A stretch of 64,000 nt of DNA from Elymus sibiricus (lineage: Eukaryota > Streptophyta > Magnoliopsida > Poales > Poaceae), in the NCBI GenBank assembly GCA_039707655.1, contig CM077665.1, positions 306,218,486 through 306,282,485 of the forward strand, written 5' to 3'. This document shows positions 1 through 10,705 of the stretch, in pieces (the stretch's first letter is position 1; each line of letters starts with the position of its first letter). The notes under the pieces are model-generated. The model worked only from the letters and a program-made list of their open reading frames with translations. It was not told where the DNA came from and ran no database searches. The position numbers were made by a program, and so were the translations under genes.

Positions 1-1070
1 GCGATGCGCGGGGCGGCCAGGCGATGTAGTCGTGCCACACGAAGTGGCGATGCGCGGGGCATCCGAGTGTCAAAAGAGCGTCCAGCGAAATGGCGACGCG
101 TGGGGTGGCCAAATGATTAGGCCGAGCCTAACCGAGTGGCGATTTTCGATCGGCCCACTCGAACAGGTAGATGAAGTCGCGGACATCAGAGACACGCGAA
201 CGACCGAGTGACTGCGGACTGTCCGAGTGGATGATGTCGGAGGGAGGAGCTAGTGTGCGCCCGCGCCCGTACCAGGCAGACGATGCATGCATGAGAGACG
301 AGTCGCCGAGCGCCTGCAGAGGCCACTCCAGTGCAGGAGACGCCGTCGTGCGCCAGCGTGGAGTCAGTTTCCGGTCATGAGGGATCACCAACGCCTGCTG
401 CTACGGATGGCGTTACCAAGCATTCATGGAGTTGCCCACGTCCAAAATCTGAACGCACGACCTGCATGCAAGAGGTATTGATTAGCGGTAATTAAGAAGG
501 AGATAAATGTGACGGAAGTTTCTGTCTTCCCTGGATTGTTTTGAGCATGCAATTTATTGCCCCGCTACATGCTTGTACAGGCGACGCAGGAAGGAAGCGC
601 TCCCCTGTAGGGACCGTTCTCGAGCCGGCAGCGGTGGAGTGCGGGAGGTGCGCCCCCACCATGGAGCTCACTGCCGAAAGGACGATCAGGCCAAAGAGCT
701 CCACGGCGCGGACGTCGCCGTTGAGCAGGCGATTAGCTGGGGAAGACCCGCGGCGTGGAGGTCGCCGTCGGGAAGGCGACCGGTCGGAGGAGCCCTGCAC
801 TGCCTGCCAGGCCAGCGCTTCCGTGGCGTGGAAGCCGTCGTCGGGCAAGCGATTGGGTGAAGGAGTCCTACGTCGTCGGCCAGGCCAGTGCCTAGGCGGC
901 GTCGAATAGAGATGTATCTTTTCTCCTAAATTTTTTTTTATCCTTCAGTACTCGTTGCGAAGATGAACGGTATGAACCGTATGAACAGGAAATTAAACAT
1001 AGATGATTGAAAAAACCATCTGCATCATGGCTCGATAGACGCCATGTCCCACGGTGGGCGCCAACTATCG
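1..1070 (-). mobile_element. Internal leader of a minus-strand LTR retrotransposon
   Basis: Sequence just inside the 5' LTR of an element running right to left and out of the window. I see no gag or pol motif in any frame; the short open frames are not persuasive. Positions 1-110 hold three degenerate copies of a GC-rich motif (GCGATGCGCGGGG-like, near 2, 46 and 92), and 600-900 is GC-rich and internally repetitive. It could be the leader of a non-autonomous element, or the coding part may lie beyond position 1. Confidence 0.6.
1045..1063 (-). other. Primer binding site
   Basis: On the minus strand this reads TGGCGCCCACCGTGGGACA and begins seven bases inside the LTR edge. TGGCGCCCACCGTGGG-type sites are common behind LTRs of grass gypsy elements. 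It fixes the orientation of the element and its LTR boundary. Confidence 0.8.
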
Positions 1071-1650
1071 TGGGACAATAGAAAGGGGTAGTGTAAAGGA
1101 GCATGATCTATCGAGATGCAAATGGGTGACACGGTGATTTTAGCGAGTTCGGGCCTCTCACGGTGGAGATAACAGCCCTACGTCTCGTGCTCCGGAGAGG
1201 CTTTGCTTATCTGTCATGAACACGGAGTTACATGGTGTATTTGAGAGGGAGATGGGAGAACGGATTTCCATGCCTGAGCTAAGTCCTGATACTAATGGTG
1301 AGAGAGCCAAGGGAGAAGAATGAGCCAGCCCTGAGCTATGTGGTGGGGGTGGCTTATATAGAGTGCGCCACCCCCTCACCTCTTATGTTACAATGTGGGG
1401 CATTAGTGCCATGATGCCAGCCCACTATGAAACCTCCACTATGAGGATGATGCTCCGACTGCCTTGTTGGTCTTCGCATACCCGAGTGAGACATATGGCC
1501 GAGTGGTTGACTGTCATCCGAGTGAATGGAACATACTTGTCCGAGTGGATAGTATATCTGTATTTGTCTGGACCCACCTCATGTGTGGACCCCATGCTTC
1601 TATGATATTTCGACCCTTCATGGGCCTACCTATTATGTGTATTCTCCACA
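1071..1650 (-). repeat. 5' LTR of a minus-strand retrotransposon
   Basis: A 580-bp LTR bounded by TG...CA (TGTGGAGAAT at the start and TGTCCCA at the end on the minus strand). It sits directly next to the primer binding site and contains a TATA box. The second LTR lies outside the window, so the target duplication cannot be checked; the five bases beyond the right edge are CTTGA (1651-1655). It adjoins a gypsy protease fragment, which is probably the sequence it inserted into. I cannot assign the family. Confidence 0.8.
1354..1360 (-). promoter_or_regulatory. LTR TATA box
   Basis: TATATAA on the minus strand inside the LTR, in a CTATATAAGCC context. It is the likely core promoter of the minus-strand element. 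Confidence 0.6.
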
Positions 1651-2094
1651 CTTGAAAATTATTCCTTCAAGGGAAAGATACCTGAAAAACTAGGAGATCC
1701 GGGGATACCTACTATACCATGTTCCATTAAGAATAATTACGTTAAAACTACTTTATGTGATTTACGGGATGGCTTTAGTGATATGCCCTTCTCTCTTTAG
1801 AAAAGTCTTGACTTGAGTAAGTTGACACCCACAGAGATTTCTTTGCAAATGACTAACAAATCTACTGCTATTCATGTTGGTGTTTGTGAGGATGTTGCGG
1901 TTGTGGTTGCTAATGCTAATGTCTTAACGGACTTTGTTATTCTTGATATGCCCGAGGACGACAACATGTCCTTTATCCTTGGAAAACCTTTTCTTAATAC
2001 TACAGGTACTGTTATTGATTGTAATAAAAGCAAGGTCGATTTTCATGTCAATGGCAATGAGCATACGGTTTATTTTTCAAGGAGGCCGAATAAA
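1651..2094 (+). pseudogene. Ty3/gypsy aspartic protease fragment (broken)
   Basis: One frame reads through from about 1681 to 2094 and resembles the retropepsin part of a gypsy pol: a KLGDPG stretch, an active-site region near 1750-1795, then an ILGKPFL motif and the strand that follows it. Retropepsin cuts the gag-pol polyprotein in the virus-like particle. Here the expected D-L-G-A-S active-site motif reads D-L-R-D-G, and an in-frame TAG stands at 1798-1800, so it is not functional. Its left part is cut by the LTR element ending at 1650 and its right part by the CACTA end at 2095. No reverse transcriptase follows. It is a relic of the oldest layer here. Confidence 0.8.
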
Positions 2095-2620
2095 CACTAG
2101 TGCAGGAACTTCGTAAGACGACACATGTATCGGAGACCATTCGACCAAAATGTTCGCGATGACAAATCGCAAATGCTAATAAAATAAAATAACATGCCAG
2201 AAACAAAACGTGTGCGACGGCCCATCCATTGGGCAGGATGATGGTAAGCGAACCGTGTGTGATAGAGGGCACAAAGTTAGATGAAAAATTACGTGTGCAA
2301 TATGTAGTCGTAACGCACATGGTTGCAATGTTCTAAACATGTGTGTTTTGGGAAACACTTTATAGAAACAAATTGTTTGCGATGGCTAGGAGCATCGCAC
2401 ATGATGTATGGTGCGAGTAATCGTGTGTGATGATTTGAAAGTTACACATACGTTTCCTTATGTAAATACGTGTGTGATAACATATAACACTACATACGAT
2501 TGTGTGCTGGGAATTGTGTGCTCTAACGGGCAATGAATTAAAACAATCATGTGCGATACTAATAACGGGCGTGCACGGTTGATGGAAGAATACGTGTGCT
2601 AGTAGCTTGTACCTAGAAAG
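2095..2620 (+). mobile_element. Left terminus of the outer CACTA element
   Basis: Begins CACTAGTGCAGGAACTTC. This arm is matched, in inverted orientation, by the sequence ending at 51631 and by 37785-38029: shared blocks include TAAGACGACACATGTAT, GTGCAATATGT, TTTGCGATGGCT and GATTTGAAAGTTACACA, in the same order. Subterminal repeats of GTGTGCGA type recur. Flanking bases are AAA on the left and TCC after 51631, so there is no matching 3-bp duplication; the pairing rests on arm similarity only. Confidence 0.75.
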
Positions 2621-3730
2621 CGACCCCAGTCCAACCATTACTGGTGTGCACCAGCTCGTACCAACCCGTAGACGCCACATTGCAGAAATTAATGGCGTTA
2701 TATGTGTGTCCTGCAATCCACGCCACCGCTTTGTGCCTCTTCCCCCATCGGTTTCCGTCCACCGGCGAGTGGCTAGCTATAAGCCCTAGGTGGCAACGCA
2801 CCATCGAGACACTGTGTGCAGTTCTAGTCCATACCCATCAACCATATTCCAAGCATGTCAGGCTACCAAAGTGTTAGCCCCTTCCTCGATTACCTCTTCA
2901 ACGAGGAGAACGAGCCGGCGAAGGTCAGAGAGCAAGAGCATCATCAACCGGTGCATGTGCCATGGCCCATTGGCAGCTTGTCGTGTCGTTCCTTCAGGGC
3001 ACAATGAACATATTGCGGACGAACCTCAAAGAGCAGTTTTCCATCCAATACGCAAAAGATCCAAAGCTGCTAGGCGACATGTCGACGACCCACACCAAGA
3101 GTCGTCGTCACTGGTGCCCATCGGGAGCCTGATGTCCTGCCAGGAATGAGCAGAGGGCTTCTACACTTCAGCTTTACAATATCTTCTCGGTCGCCCAGTC
3201 ACGGCCGCCGGCCGTGTCATCCTCAATGCCAATGGTCTGTTGGCCAGGCTTGAGCATCCCGTTGGTGGAGATGACGTCCCTGGCGATGTAGACCAGCACC
3301 ACCGTCGAATCTTGGCACTACATCTTATGGATGGAATAAGCTACTAGCATAGAGACATGGTGATGGAGCAGTGCCGCGCGTGTCATGCACGTGCTTGCAT
3401 GCTATCAAGTTCTACTGGACAAGTCTAAACAACCCCAATAGCCTCCCAGTAGCCCGGCAAGCGGAGACGGGCATCGTGGCCATGGGGCCGGATACTTGGA
3501 ATGAACGGCCGCAAGGGTGCTGCTTATCATGGAGTTTGAGTAGACCCTCGCCGGAAGGTCGCCATCATAGACTTTTAGCCTATTTTATTATAATTGTATG
3601 GAAATGTCACTTAACGACATTTTAAGTCACTAAGCATATGTAAAAGAGACAAATTTTGCCCCTAATTTATAGGATGTACCAATGTTTGTTTGAGCATTTA
3701 TGTCTTGTAAAGCCAATTCTGGTCAACCGT
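2621..3730 (+). other. Gene-like interior of the outer CACTA, function unknown
   Basis: A moderately GC-rich stretch that looks like former coding DNA. A 50-codon frame starts at ATG 2855 and stops at 3005-3007. Further gene-like frames lie up to about 3340, in different frames and broken by stops, including one that reads GRPVTAAGRVILNANG near 3190. No domain is recognisable to me. It may be the first gene of the outer CACTA or a captured host fragment. From about 3570 to 3730 it turns AT-rich and I see nothing in it. Confidence 0.35.
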
Positions 3731-4698
3731 CACTACACAAAAAAGACACATCCGTGACAACATGGCCCGAATGGAAACATTTTCTATCATGGAAGCGAAA
3801 CTTCCATGAAGATAATTATGACAAAAACATATATCATCATAGATGTGGTGGCCTCCAATTTCTATGAATAAAAATTGTGATAGAAAATGAGCTTTTCGTC
3901 CTGGGCGGGCCGGAAGTGGACCTGCATGACATTCTTTGGGCCGTCCATGACCTAAATAATCATGGTAGAAGTGAGGGCGAGAAAATTTTATGGCATTTCC
4001 CGGTATACGATGGGCAATCGGTGGGTGGTCAGGCTTGAGCGATCTAGTGTGGTTTGCGCGTTCTTTCGTACGTGTGCGTACGCGTGTGCGAGCCCTTCTC
4101 TAACTGAACTCGAGCGAGCCCTTCGCTTATTGAACCCGATCGATCCCTCGCACTACACTGAACGCGAGTGATCCCTCGCTTACTGAACCCGAGCGATAAA
4201 TCTCTCGCGCTTGCTATGGACTCAACCCGAGTGAACCCTCACACTACTACTGAACCCAAGGGATACCGTAGCTGCTTACTAAAACCAATTGATGCGAGCG
4301 AGACTTGTGCACGTAAATAGTTTGTTGTCCTGATGGATCAATGCGTTGCATCGAGACCCCCGCGAGACGTGACAAATGACCTTGCTGGTTGGTTGCCTAT
4401 TGATGAACAATCCCAATTGCTGCCGTGTGTGTGATTCGTAGATCGAGTCCAGACTAGCAGCGGTTGCATCGATCCAACTGCTTGTGCGAGATGTGTTCAC
4501 CTAACCAGTTGGTTGTCTACGAATGAATAGTCCCCGTTGCTGCCACGCGCGCGTACGCCCCACCATAAACGGTTGTGGTAGGATGAACAAGACTCTGGCC
4601 TTGTAGTAGGCGGTTGGCGATGGAAGAACAGTACCCCGTGGTAGTAGGTGGTTGGAGCTGGATGAACATGACCCTGAGGACGTCGTGCCACGCTACGC
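3731..4698 (+). mobile_element. Left end of a second CACTA-type element
   Basis: Begins CACTACACAAAAAAGACAC, preceded by CGT. The following 200 bases (CATCCGTGACA, TTCTATCATGG, CTTTTCGTCCTGGGCGGGCC) match a terminus I know from wheat DNA transposons. From 4099 to 4265 there is a degenerate tandem of TGAACCCGAGCGA-type units, and from 4490 to 4690 GGATGAACA-type units recur about every 45 bases. The same GATGAACA units resume at 20170, directly after the inserted retrotransposon, which shows the element was split. I found no matching right terminus with these bases. Confidence 0.7.
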
Positions 4699-5109
4699 CA
4701 CACTGATACTCGTGATCTGCGTAGGGTTTTCCGTGAAGAGAAACGGGTAATCGCAGCACAAAGTGGGTAAGTATTTCCCTCAGTTATGAAAGCAAGGTTT
4801 ATCGAACCAATAGGAATACCAATCCTCGATCGTCTTCAGCGACTGCACACAAAAGAACAAACAACTTGCACCCAACGCCGGCAAGAGGGTCGTCAATCCC
4901 CTTGATCTTGTTATTTGCAAGCAAGTGAGTTGTGTAGATAATTGTAGATGATAGTAAAGTGCAAAATAAAATAAAAGGTAATAAATAACAGCAAGGTAAT
5001 GATAGCATTTGTGAATATATAAGTGAATAGACCCGGGAGCTGTAGAGTTCTCTAGTGGCATCTCTCATAAACAAAGCATACGGTGGGTAAACAAATTACT
5101 GTTGGGCAA

Positions 5110-5560
5110 TCTTTATATATAAAAAGTAAATTATAGGATATTATGGGTTAACCAGAAAAAAGAGAATTAGGCTAAAAAAATCCATACAAATTAGAAATAT
5201 CCGATCGTTTATTTAATAGACTAAATTTTTATAGCCATTAGATAAGTTTGAAGTGGAAAAATTACCCACCATTGCCATTAATGAAGAAAAAACGTTTCGT
5301 TCACTTTTGCCTCATTGAAAATAGGAAAGCAAAACTACTGTGAGGACTAGGTCCCGTAAAAAAATGTCCCATTGAAAAATCAAAGTCAAAACTCAAAAAC
5401 ATTTCACGTAACAAGATGTTTTATAAAGTAAATAGTCCAGGGCTAGGACGACGTGAAGGACATGTTGTTATTATATATTAAAAAACAAGGAGACGTGCCA
5501 GCCAAAAACTAACATAGACGTGCTTTTTATTATATCCTGCCTTCTATGAATAAATAGAAA
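5110..5560 (+). other. Helitron 5' arm, non-coding
   Basis: AT-rich sequence without open frames of note. Apart from the 5' TC terminus I see nothing to annotate. Confidence 0.6.
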
Positions 5561-6085
5561 GTACGTTGAACCTCAAAAAAAAGAAACAAGGGACATGCCA
5601 CTCAAAAAGAACCCAGACGCTAGGCGACGCGCGCGCGCGATTCAGCGACCGCGAGCGGCCGCACGCCAGCCATCCATCACAAAAAGGGATCACGCCACGT
5701 GGTGGATAGTTCCGACGGGGGCGGTGGTCTTTTGTCGCTTCCGTTTCCAGTTCTGGGGAAACGCTTCCAGCGCCCACCCAGCTCGTCCTCTGCATTCCCC
5801 TCTTTCCCCCACCTCTCAGCATGAATAGAGGGATAGAAATCCCTAAAGCCGTCGGCGACCGCGGCCAGTGAGAGACCAAAGACGACGACGAAACAAGGGG
5901 CGGGAGAGCGCGTACAACTGACGAGCTCGACGACAGCGACCACCAGGCGGAGGCGAAACAACACCGGTTGGATCAAGAAGCGTTCGTGCGACGAGAGAAG
6001 GGGAGGGAGAAGGGACAGGCGGACGGCCGGTGACGCGACGAAGGGCGGCGGGCTGCTACGCCTTCTTGGGGGGAGAGAAGGTAAG
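5561..6085 (+). promoter_or_regulatory. Probable captured gene leader ending in a splice donor
   Basis: An abrupt GC-rich island in AT-rich Helitron DNA, with CG-rich tracts and no long frame. It ends with GAGAAG followed by GTAAGTTACAC near 6076-6083, a good splice donor followed by a pyrimidine-rich stretch. This looks like the promoter and first non-coding exon of a grass gene. Helitrons are known to carry such fragments. The source gene cannot be named from this part. Confidence 0.45.
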
Positions 6086-7639
6086 TTACACGCCCCACCC
6101 TCTCTAATTCTCTCAAAGGGGGCAGGGGGTGTTTGCCGATGCGGCGGCGTCTTCTATGCCGACGAATGGGGGAGGGGAAGGACAGGATGGCGGGGGAGCC
6201 TGCGGAGGAAAATCCTCAGTCAGGAGGGGGTTCGCTGGGGAAAATTGGTGTGCGTGAAGTCCCGCGTGCAAAACCGCCACGTAATTTTGGTAGCGGACAA
6301 CAGCAAGCAGAGAAATCCCCGTCGGGTGTATGTAGCGCACCATCAAGCAATCGATTAACCCATTCATCAAGCACCGATTGAACGATTTTCACAGCATGTT
6401 TTAGCATCCAGGGATGGGTTTTCTGCGTTTTTAGATGTAGATTTTTTCCTAGGGAGATGGACAATTTCTTAACCGACAGATTTGCACTTATACAACATTT
6501 TTTCTTCAGCAGTAGGCAAGTTTTACAACACTTGTTCCCAGGAGTAGGCAAGTTTTACAGCACTGGAGTAGGCAAGTCTTTTCTACACTTACATTGATTA
6601 TAGGCTATTTTTTGCCACATAGTTTTTGGGTTCAGGCAAATACTGGCAACAGAAGATGATTTCCCCCCAGCCAATGGAGCAGTGCATCAGCAGGCAATCT
6701 CTGAATGTTGGATAGTATGTAGCCCATCCTATTTAGGGTGAGAGGGGGGGGTGGGGTGGTGCAATTTTCTAGTGTCCCTTCCTAGTATGTGTTTCTAACA
6801 CAGTAGGCAAAAACGCTGCAGGCTGCATTTTTTTTGGAAAACGCTGCAGGCTGCATGATACATGAGACAAACATTTTTCTCTGTTCTCGAGAGGCTTCAT
6901 GTTGCTGCATGTATGTGACCATAGTAGTCATGAAAATGGTAGTTTGTACTTTTTTCAGGGTTCAAACTCGTTTTTCTGAATTTGGTTGATGCTCTGGTTT
7001 TCTTTTTAGCACTGACAGTCACATGGGGCAAGCAAATTCTCGATTGTTTTTGGTGCTCGATCTTGAGCCAAAATTTTAAGAATCCACGAGAAGGGGCACG
7101 GCGAGGTGGTCGTCGTACACAGAGAGGCAAAGTAGCTACATGATCAAGAACGAGTGCGTCCCAAGCTGAGTTTCCTCCATCCTTTCAAGCAATAGATGCA
7201 GATTTTCCCCTAATATATTCAGCACGATTTTTCTCCGGGAGAGTTCATCAACATGGGGGCATGGTAGAGAGGGAGAAGAGGGGGGGGGGGGGGGGGGGGG
7301 AGATGTAGTTCGCTCTGCGCCCTGCTGCTGCATGTGCTGTCTGGCGGGCACATGCTGTCCTGTCGCTAGGTTATGTAAACATGCAGGTACTTGCACTGAA
7401 CTAAGACATTCGGATTATGCGAACATGCATAGCTTGTACAGGTTAAATTCCGTACTAACCTACGCTCAGACTCAGCTCATGTAGACAGTAGAGTGGCACA
7501 GCTTGCACTTTTGTAAATGACTTTTGTTAGCATATTCTACAGTGATTATAGGCAAGGGTTAAGTTTCTTTTACTGAGAAGTAGGCAAGTTTGTTTTTAGT
7601 TTTTTACATACTTACAGTGATTGTAGGCAAGTTTGTGTG
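6086..7639 (+). other. Helitron interior with repeated GTAGGCAAG words
   Basis: No credible coding frame. The word AGTAGGCAAG occurs at 6511, 6543, 6567 and 7579, and shortened forms (TAGGCAAG, GTAGGCAA) near 6803, 7549 and 7623, often followed by TTTTACA or TTTGT. A run of 21 G lies at 7280-7300. Confidence 0.6.
7280..7300 (+). repeat. Homopolymer G run
   Basis: Twenty-one consecutive G, preceded by a GAGAGGGAGAAGAG purine tract. Its length is likely to vary between copies and may be a sequencing weak point. Confidence 0.8.
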
Positions 7640-9090
7640 CTGGCCCCACGCAGCGATCAAGTCGCCTAAAAACACTACAAGCCCCCAAAATCGTTGTTTC
7701 TGTCCTAACCAACTCTCCCATCGCAGTGCGCTAGCTTGCCCCACCCGGCGATCAAGTCGCATAAGAACACTACATGCCCCCAAAATCGTCGGAGCAGCTC
7801 GAACCAACTCGCTCATCCCGGTGTGCTACCTCGCCTAAACCGTCCATTAAGTCGCGCTAAAACACTACATGCCCCCCAAAATTGCCGGTTCCGCCCATCC
7901 AACTCGTCCATCATAGTGTGCTAGTTTGTCTCACACAGCGAATCAAGCCGCCTAAGAACACTACATGCTCCCAAAATCGCCAGAGCAGCCCGAACCAACA
8001 TGCCCCCAAAATCGCCAGAGCAGCCCGAACCAACTCGCCCATCCCGGTGTGCTATCTTGCCTCACATGCTGAATCAAGTCGCCTAAGAACACTACAAGCC
8101 CCCAAAATCGCTGGTTCCGTCCGAACCAACTCGCCCATCCCAGTGTGCTATCTCGCCTCACACGGCGAATCAAGTCGCCTAAGAACACTACAAGCCCCCA
8201 AAACAGCTATTCCCGCCCGAACCAACTCGCTCATCGCGATGTGCTAGCTCCGCCCCACCCAGCGATCAAGTTGCCTAAGAACACTACAAGCCTCCAAAAT
8301 TATCGTTTCCATCTGAACCAACTCGCCCATTGCGGTGTGCTAGCTCGCCCCACCCGGCGATCAAGTCGCCTAAGAACACTACATGCCCCCAAAACTATCG
8401 TTTCCATCTGAACCAACTCGCCCATTGCGGTGTGCTGGCTCGCCCCACCCAGCGATCAAGTCGCCTAAGAACACTACATGCCCCCAAAACGCCGGAGCAG
8501 CCCGAACCAACTCGCCCATCCTGGTGTGCTAGCTCGCCTAAACCGTCTATCAAGTCGACCAAAAAACACTACATGCCCCCAAAAATCGCTGGTTCTACCC
8601 CATACAACTCGCCAATTGCGGTGTGCTAGGTCGCCTCACACAGCGAATCAAGTCGCCTAAGAACACTACATGCCCCCAACATCGCCGGAGCAGCCCGAAC
8701 CAACTCGCCCATCCTGGTGTGCTACCTCGCCTCTCACTGCGAATCAAGTCGCCTAAGAACACTACAAGCCCCAAAAATCGCCGTTTCCACCCGAACCAAC
8801 TCGCCCATCGCGATGTGCTAGCTCGCCTCACCCGGCGATCAAGTCGCCTAAGAACACTACATGACACCAAAATCGTCGGAGCAGCCTGAACCAACTTGCC
8901 CATCCCGGTGTGCTAGCTCGCCTAAACCGTCAAGCAAGTCGCCTAAAAACACTACATGCCCCCAAAATCACCAGTTCCGCCCATCCCAATCGCCCATCGC
9001 GGTGTGTCGCCTCACACGGCGAATCAAGTCGCCTAAGAACACTACATGCCCCCAAAATCGCCGGTTCCACCTATCCCGGTGTGTACCTAC
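7640..9090 (+). repeat. 95-bp tandem array, about 15-16 copies
   Basis: Units share the words CGATCAAGTCGCCTAAGAA, CACTACATGCCCCCAAAA, CCGAACCAACTCGCCCAT and GGTGTGCTAGCTCGCC. The CACTACA word recurs at 7673, 7768, 7863, 7959, 8090, 8186, 8282, 8377, 8472, 8567, 8664, 8760, 8855, 8950 and 9040, giving a period of 95-96 bases. One longer step (131) reflects a partial duplication around 7985-8030, and the last step (90) a deletion. Two variants alternate irregularly: CCCACCCGGCGATCAAG and CTCACACGGCGAATCAAG. Open frames through it on both strands are a by-product of the repeat. Confidence 0.95.
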
Positions 9091-10548
9091 CCCCTCGATA
9101 GAAATAGGCATTTTTCATGTGGGATTTGTGTACAGTATAGCAGGCCTCCATCACTATCATCGAAGTCATCAGGGAGTTTATTAAGATCAAGCTCAGTCAT
9201 CTGCACATTTAGAAAGATACAAAGGAAATTTTGCGTAAGCGACATAATGTAAATGCCAGATCATGTTAACACCCAAACATTTTTTGTGGATGTGCTTTGA
9301 TCTACATACACCATACAGGGGCAACTCCAGATGCATCATTTTTATGGACTCAAACAGCAAACATGTTATCATCTTTTTTTTTGTTTTTCAGGCAAGTTTT
9401 AACCTACAACTTGCATTGTTTTCTGTGTTTTATAGGCAATAGTGAACACCCATGCAGGGGGCAATTTTTACAGTGTTTTAAAACCTACTGTATGTTTTTC
9501 CTCCAGTAAGTAGAACAAGGGTTTGTACAATACTTTGTGCTACAGCAGTAGGCAAGTTTGTTTTCATACCCCCCTCATTTTTCGTGTGTAATTTCTGAAT
9601 AAAGTAGTTTTGTAAGCAACTAAGCTAGTTTATTGTATAGTTTAACATACTCAGATTATTTAACAGTTTTTCATAGAACCAAATAAGTATGCTTTGTTTT
9701 GTTTTGCAGAAGCCAAGTGCAAGACAGTAGGCAAGATACAATTCAAGAGCCAGCATCTTCTCTAGCATCCACATCTGCAGGGGAGGGGGAGGCAAGAACA
9801 GGAGGGCAGATTTTGTTGCAAGATTTTCAAGTCAAGTTTGCAACACATGGTACAGGAGGCATTTTCTTTTGCAGCTAGTACATCGTACAGGGAGGTACAT
9901 ATGGGGAGTTCCTTAGCTCTAGAAACTAAACAAAAACATGCACAGGGAGGTTCATAGGAAGGGCCTTTTACCCGTTGGTGTTTTCATGGGGAGAAATTTG
10001 CCCAGTTCTGTTCTTTTGCCGAAGTTTCTCCATTGCCTGAACCACAACAAATAGTTGCAGACATTTTATATGCGTCCTTGCCTGATTTTTCATTTCTTTT
10101 GGTGTATTATTTTACTGTGGAAGGAGCTCCCCTGCTAGGACATGGCGTGCGGCGGCGGCTGGGGTAGGAAGAAGACGCGCGTGGGGATCTGCGCCGGGTA
10201 GCGTAGGGTTTTCCGGTGTTTGATGTGGAAAGATCACGCGCGTGAGAGGGGGGTCTCCGTGTCTTTTTTGGTGGGACGGGGCAACGCAACGGGGTGGTGG
10301 GCCTTTCCGTTTTCAGCACATGATGGGGCGCACGTGGGCAGTTTCCTAAACCGGCCGGCCGCGAGATCCGCCCGCATCACGCGCGCCCGCTGTGTAGTAG
10401 CGTCAAAGGATCGTGTCATTCTAGAAAAAAAGAACGTGACGGTTAGAGGTAAAAAGAATGTGCCGGTTAGAGACTATAGTAGGCTAATTCTTTTATATGT
10501 GCATGTCTAGACATGCATGCATGCATGCATACCGCTTCTCTTAATATA
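9091..10548 (+). other. Helitron interior, second GTAGGCAAG block and GC island
   Basis: The AGTAGGCAAG word returns at 9547 and 9725 and a CAGGCAAG form near 9389, so the words flank the 95-bp array on both sides. From 10110 to 10430 there is a second GC island with many CG dinucleotides and no recognisable protein; it may be the other end of the captured gene or a second capture. A short ATGC tandem lies at about 10512-10530. Confidence 0.5.
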
Positions 10549-10550
10549 TA

Positions 10551-10703
10551 CTCCTTCCGTTTTTAAATATAATTCTTATTTCACTATAGACTATGTACGG
10601 AGCAAAATAAGTGAACCTATACTTTAAGAAATGTCTATATACATTCGAATGTAGTCTTTGTAGTGGAATCACTAAAAGGACTTATATTTAGGAATAGAAA
10701 GAG
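10551..10703 (+). mobile_element. Stowaway MITE
   Basis: A 153-bp element with inverted ends (CTCCTTCCGTTTTTAAATAT at the left and its imperfect complement ATATTTAGGAATAGAAAGAG at the right), flanked by TA on both sides (10549-10550, 10704-10705). CTCC(C/T)TCCGT ends with a TA duplication are diagnostic of Stowaway (Tc1/mariner-mobilised) elements of grasses. It carries no coding sequence. Confidence 0.85.
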
Positions 10704-10705
10704 TA

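Noticed and set aside
7673..9046. Many CACTACA words as CACTA transposon ends
   Set aside because: They recur every 95 bases as part of the tandem unit and have no inverted partners or target duplications.
7640..9090. Possible CRISPR-like array or a repeat-protein gene
   Set aside because: The 95-bp units are contiguous without unique spacers, and the period is usually not a multiple of three, so open frames drift; this is eukaryotic tandem repeat DNA.
10107..10510. Short coding genes in the GC island of the Helitron
   Set aside because: Overlapping frames on both strands, basic low-complexity products and no domain; more likely a captured non-coding gene segment.
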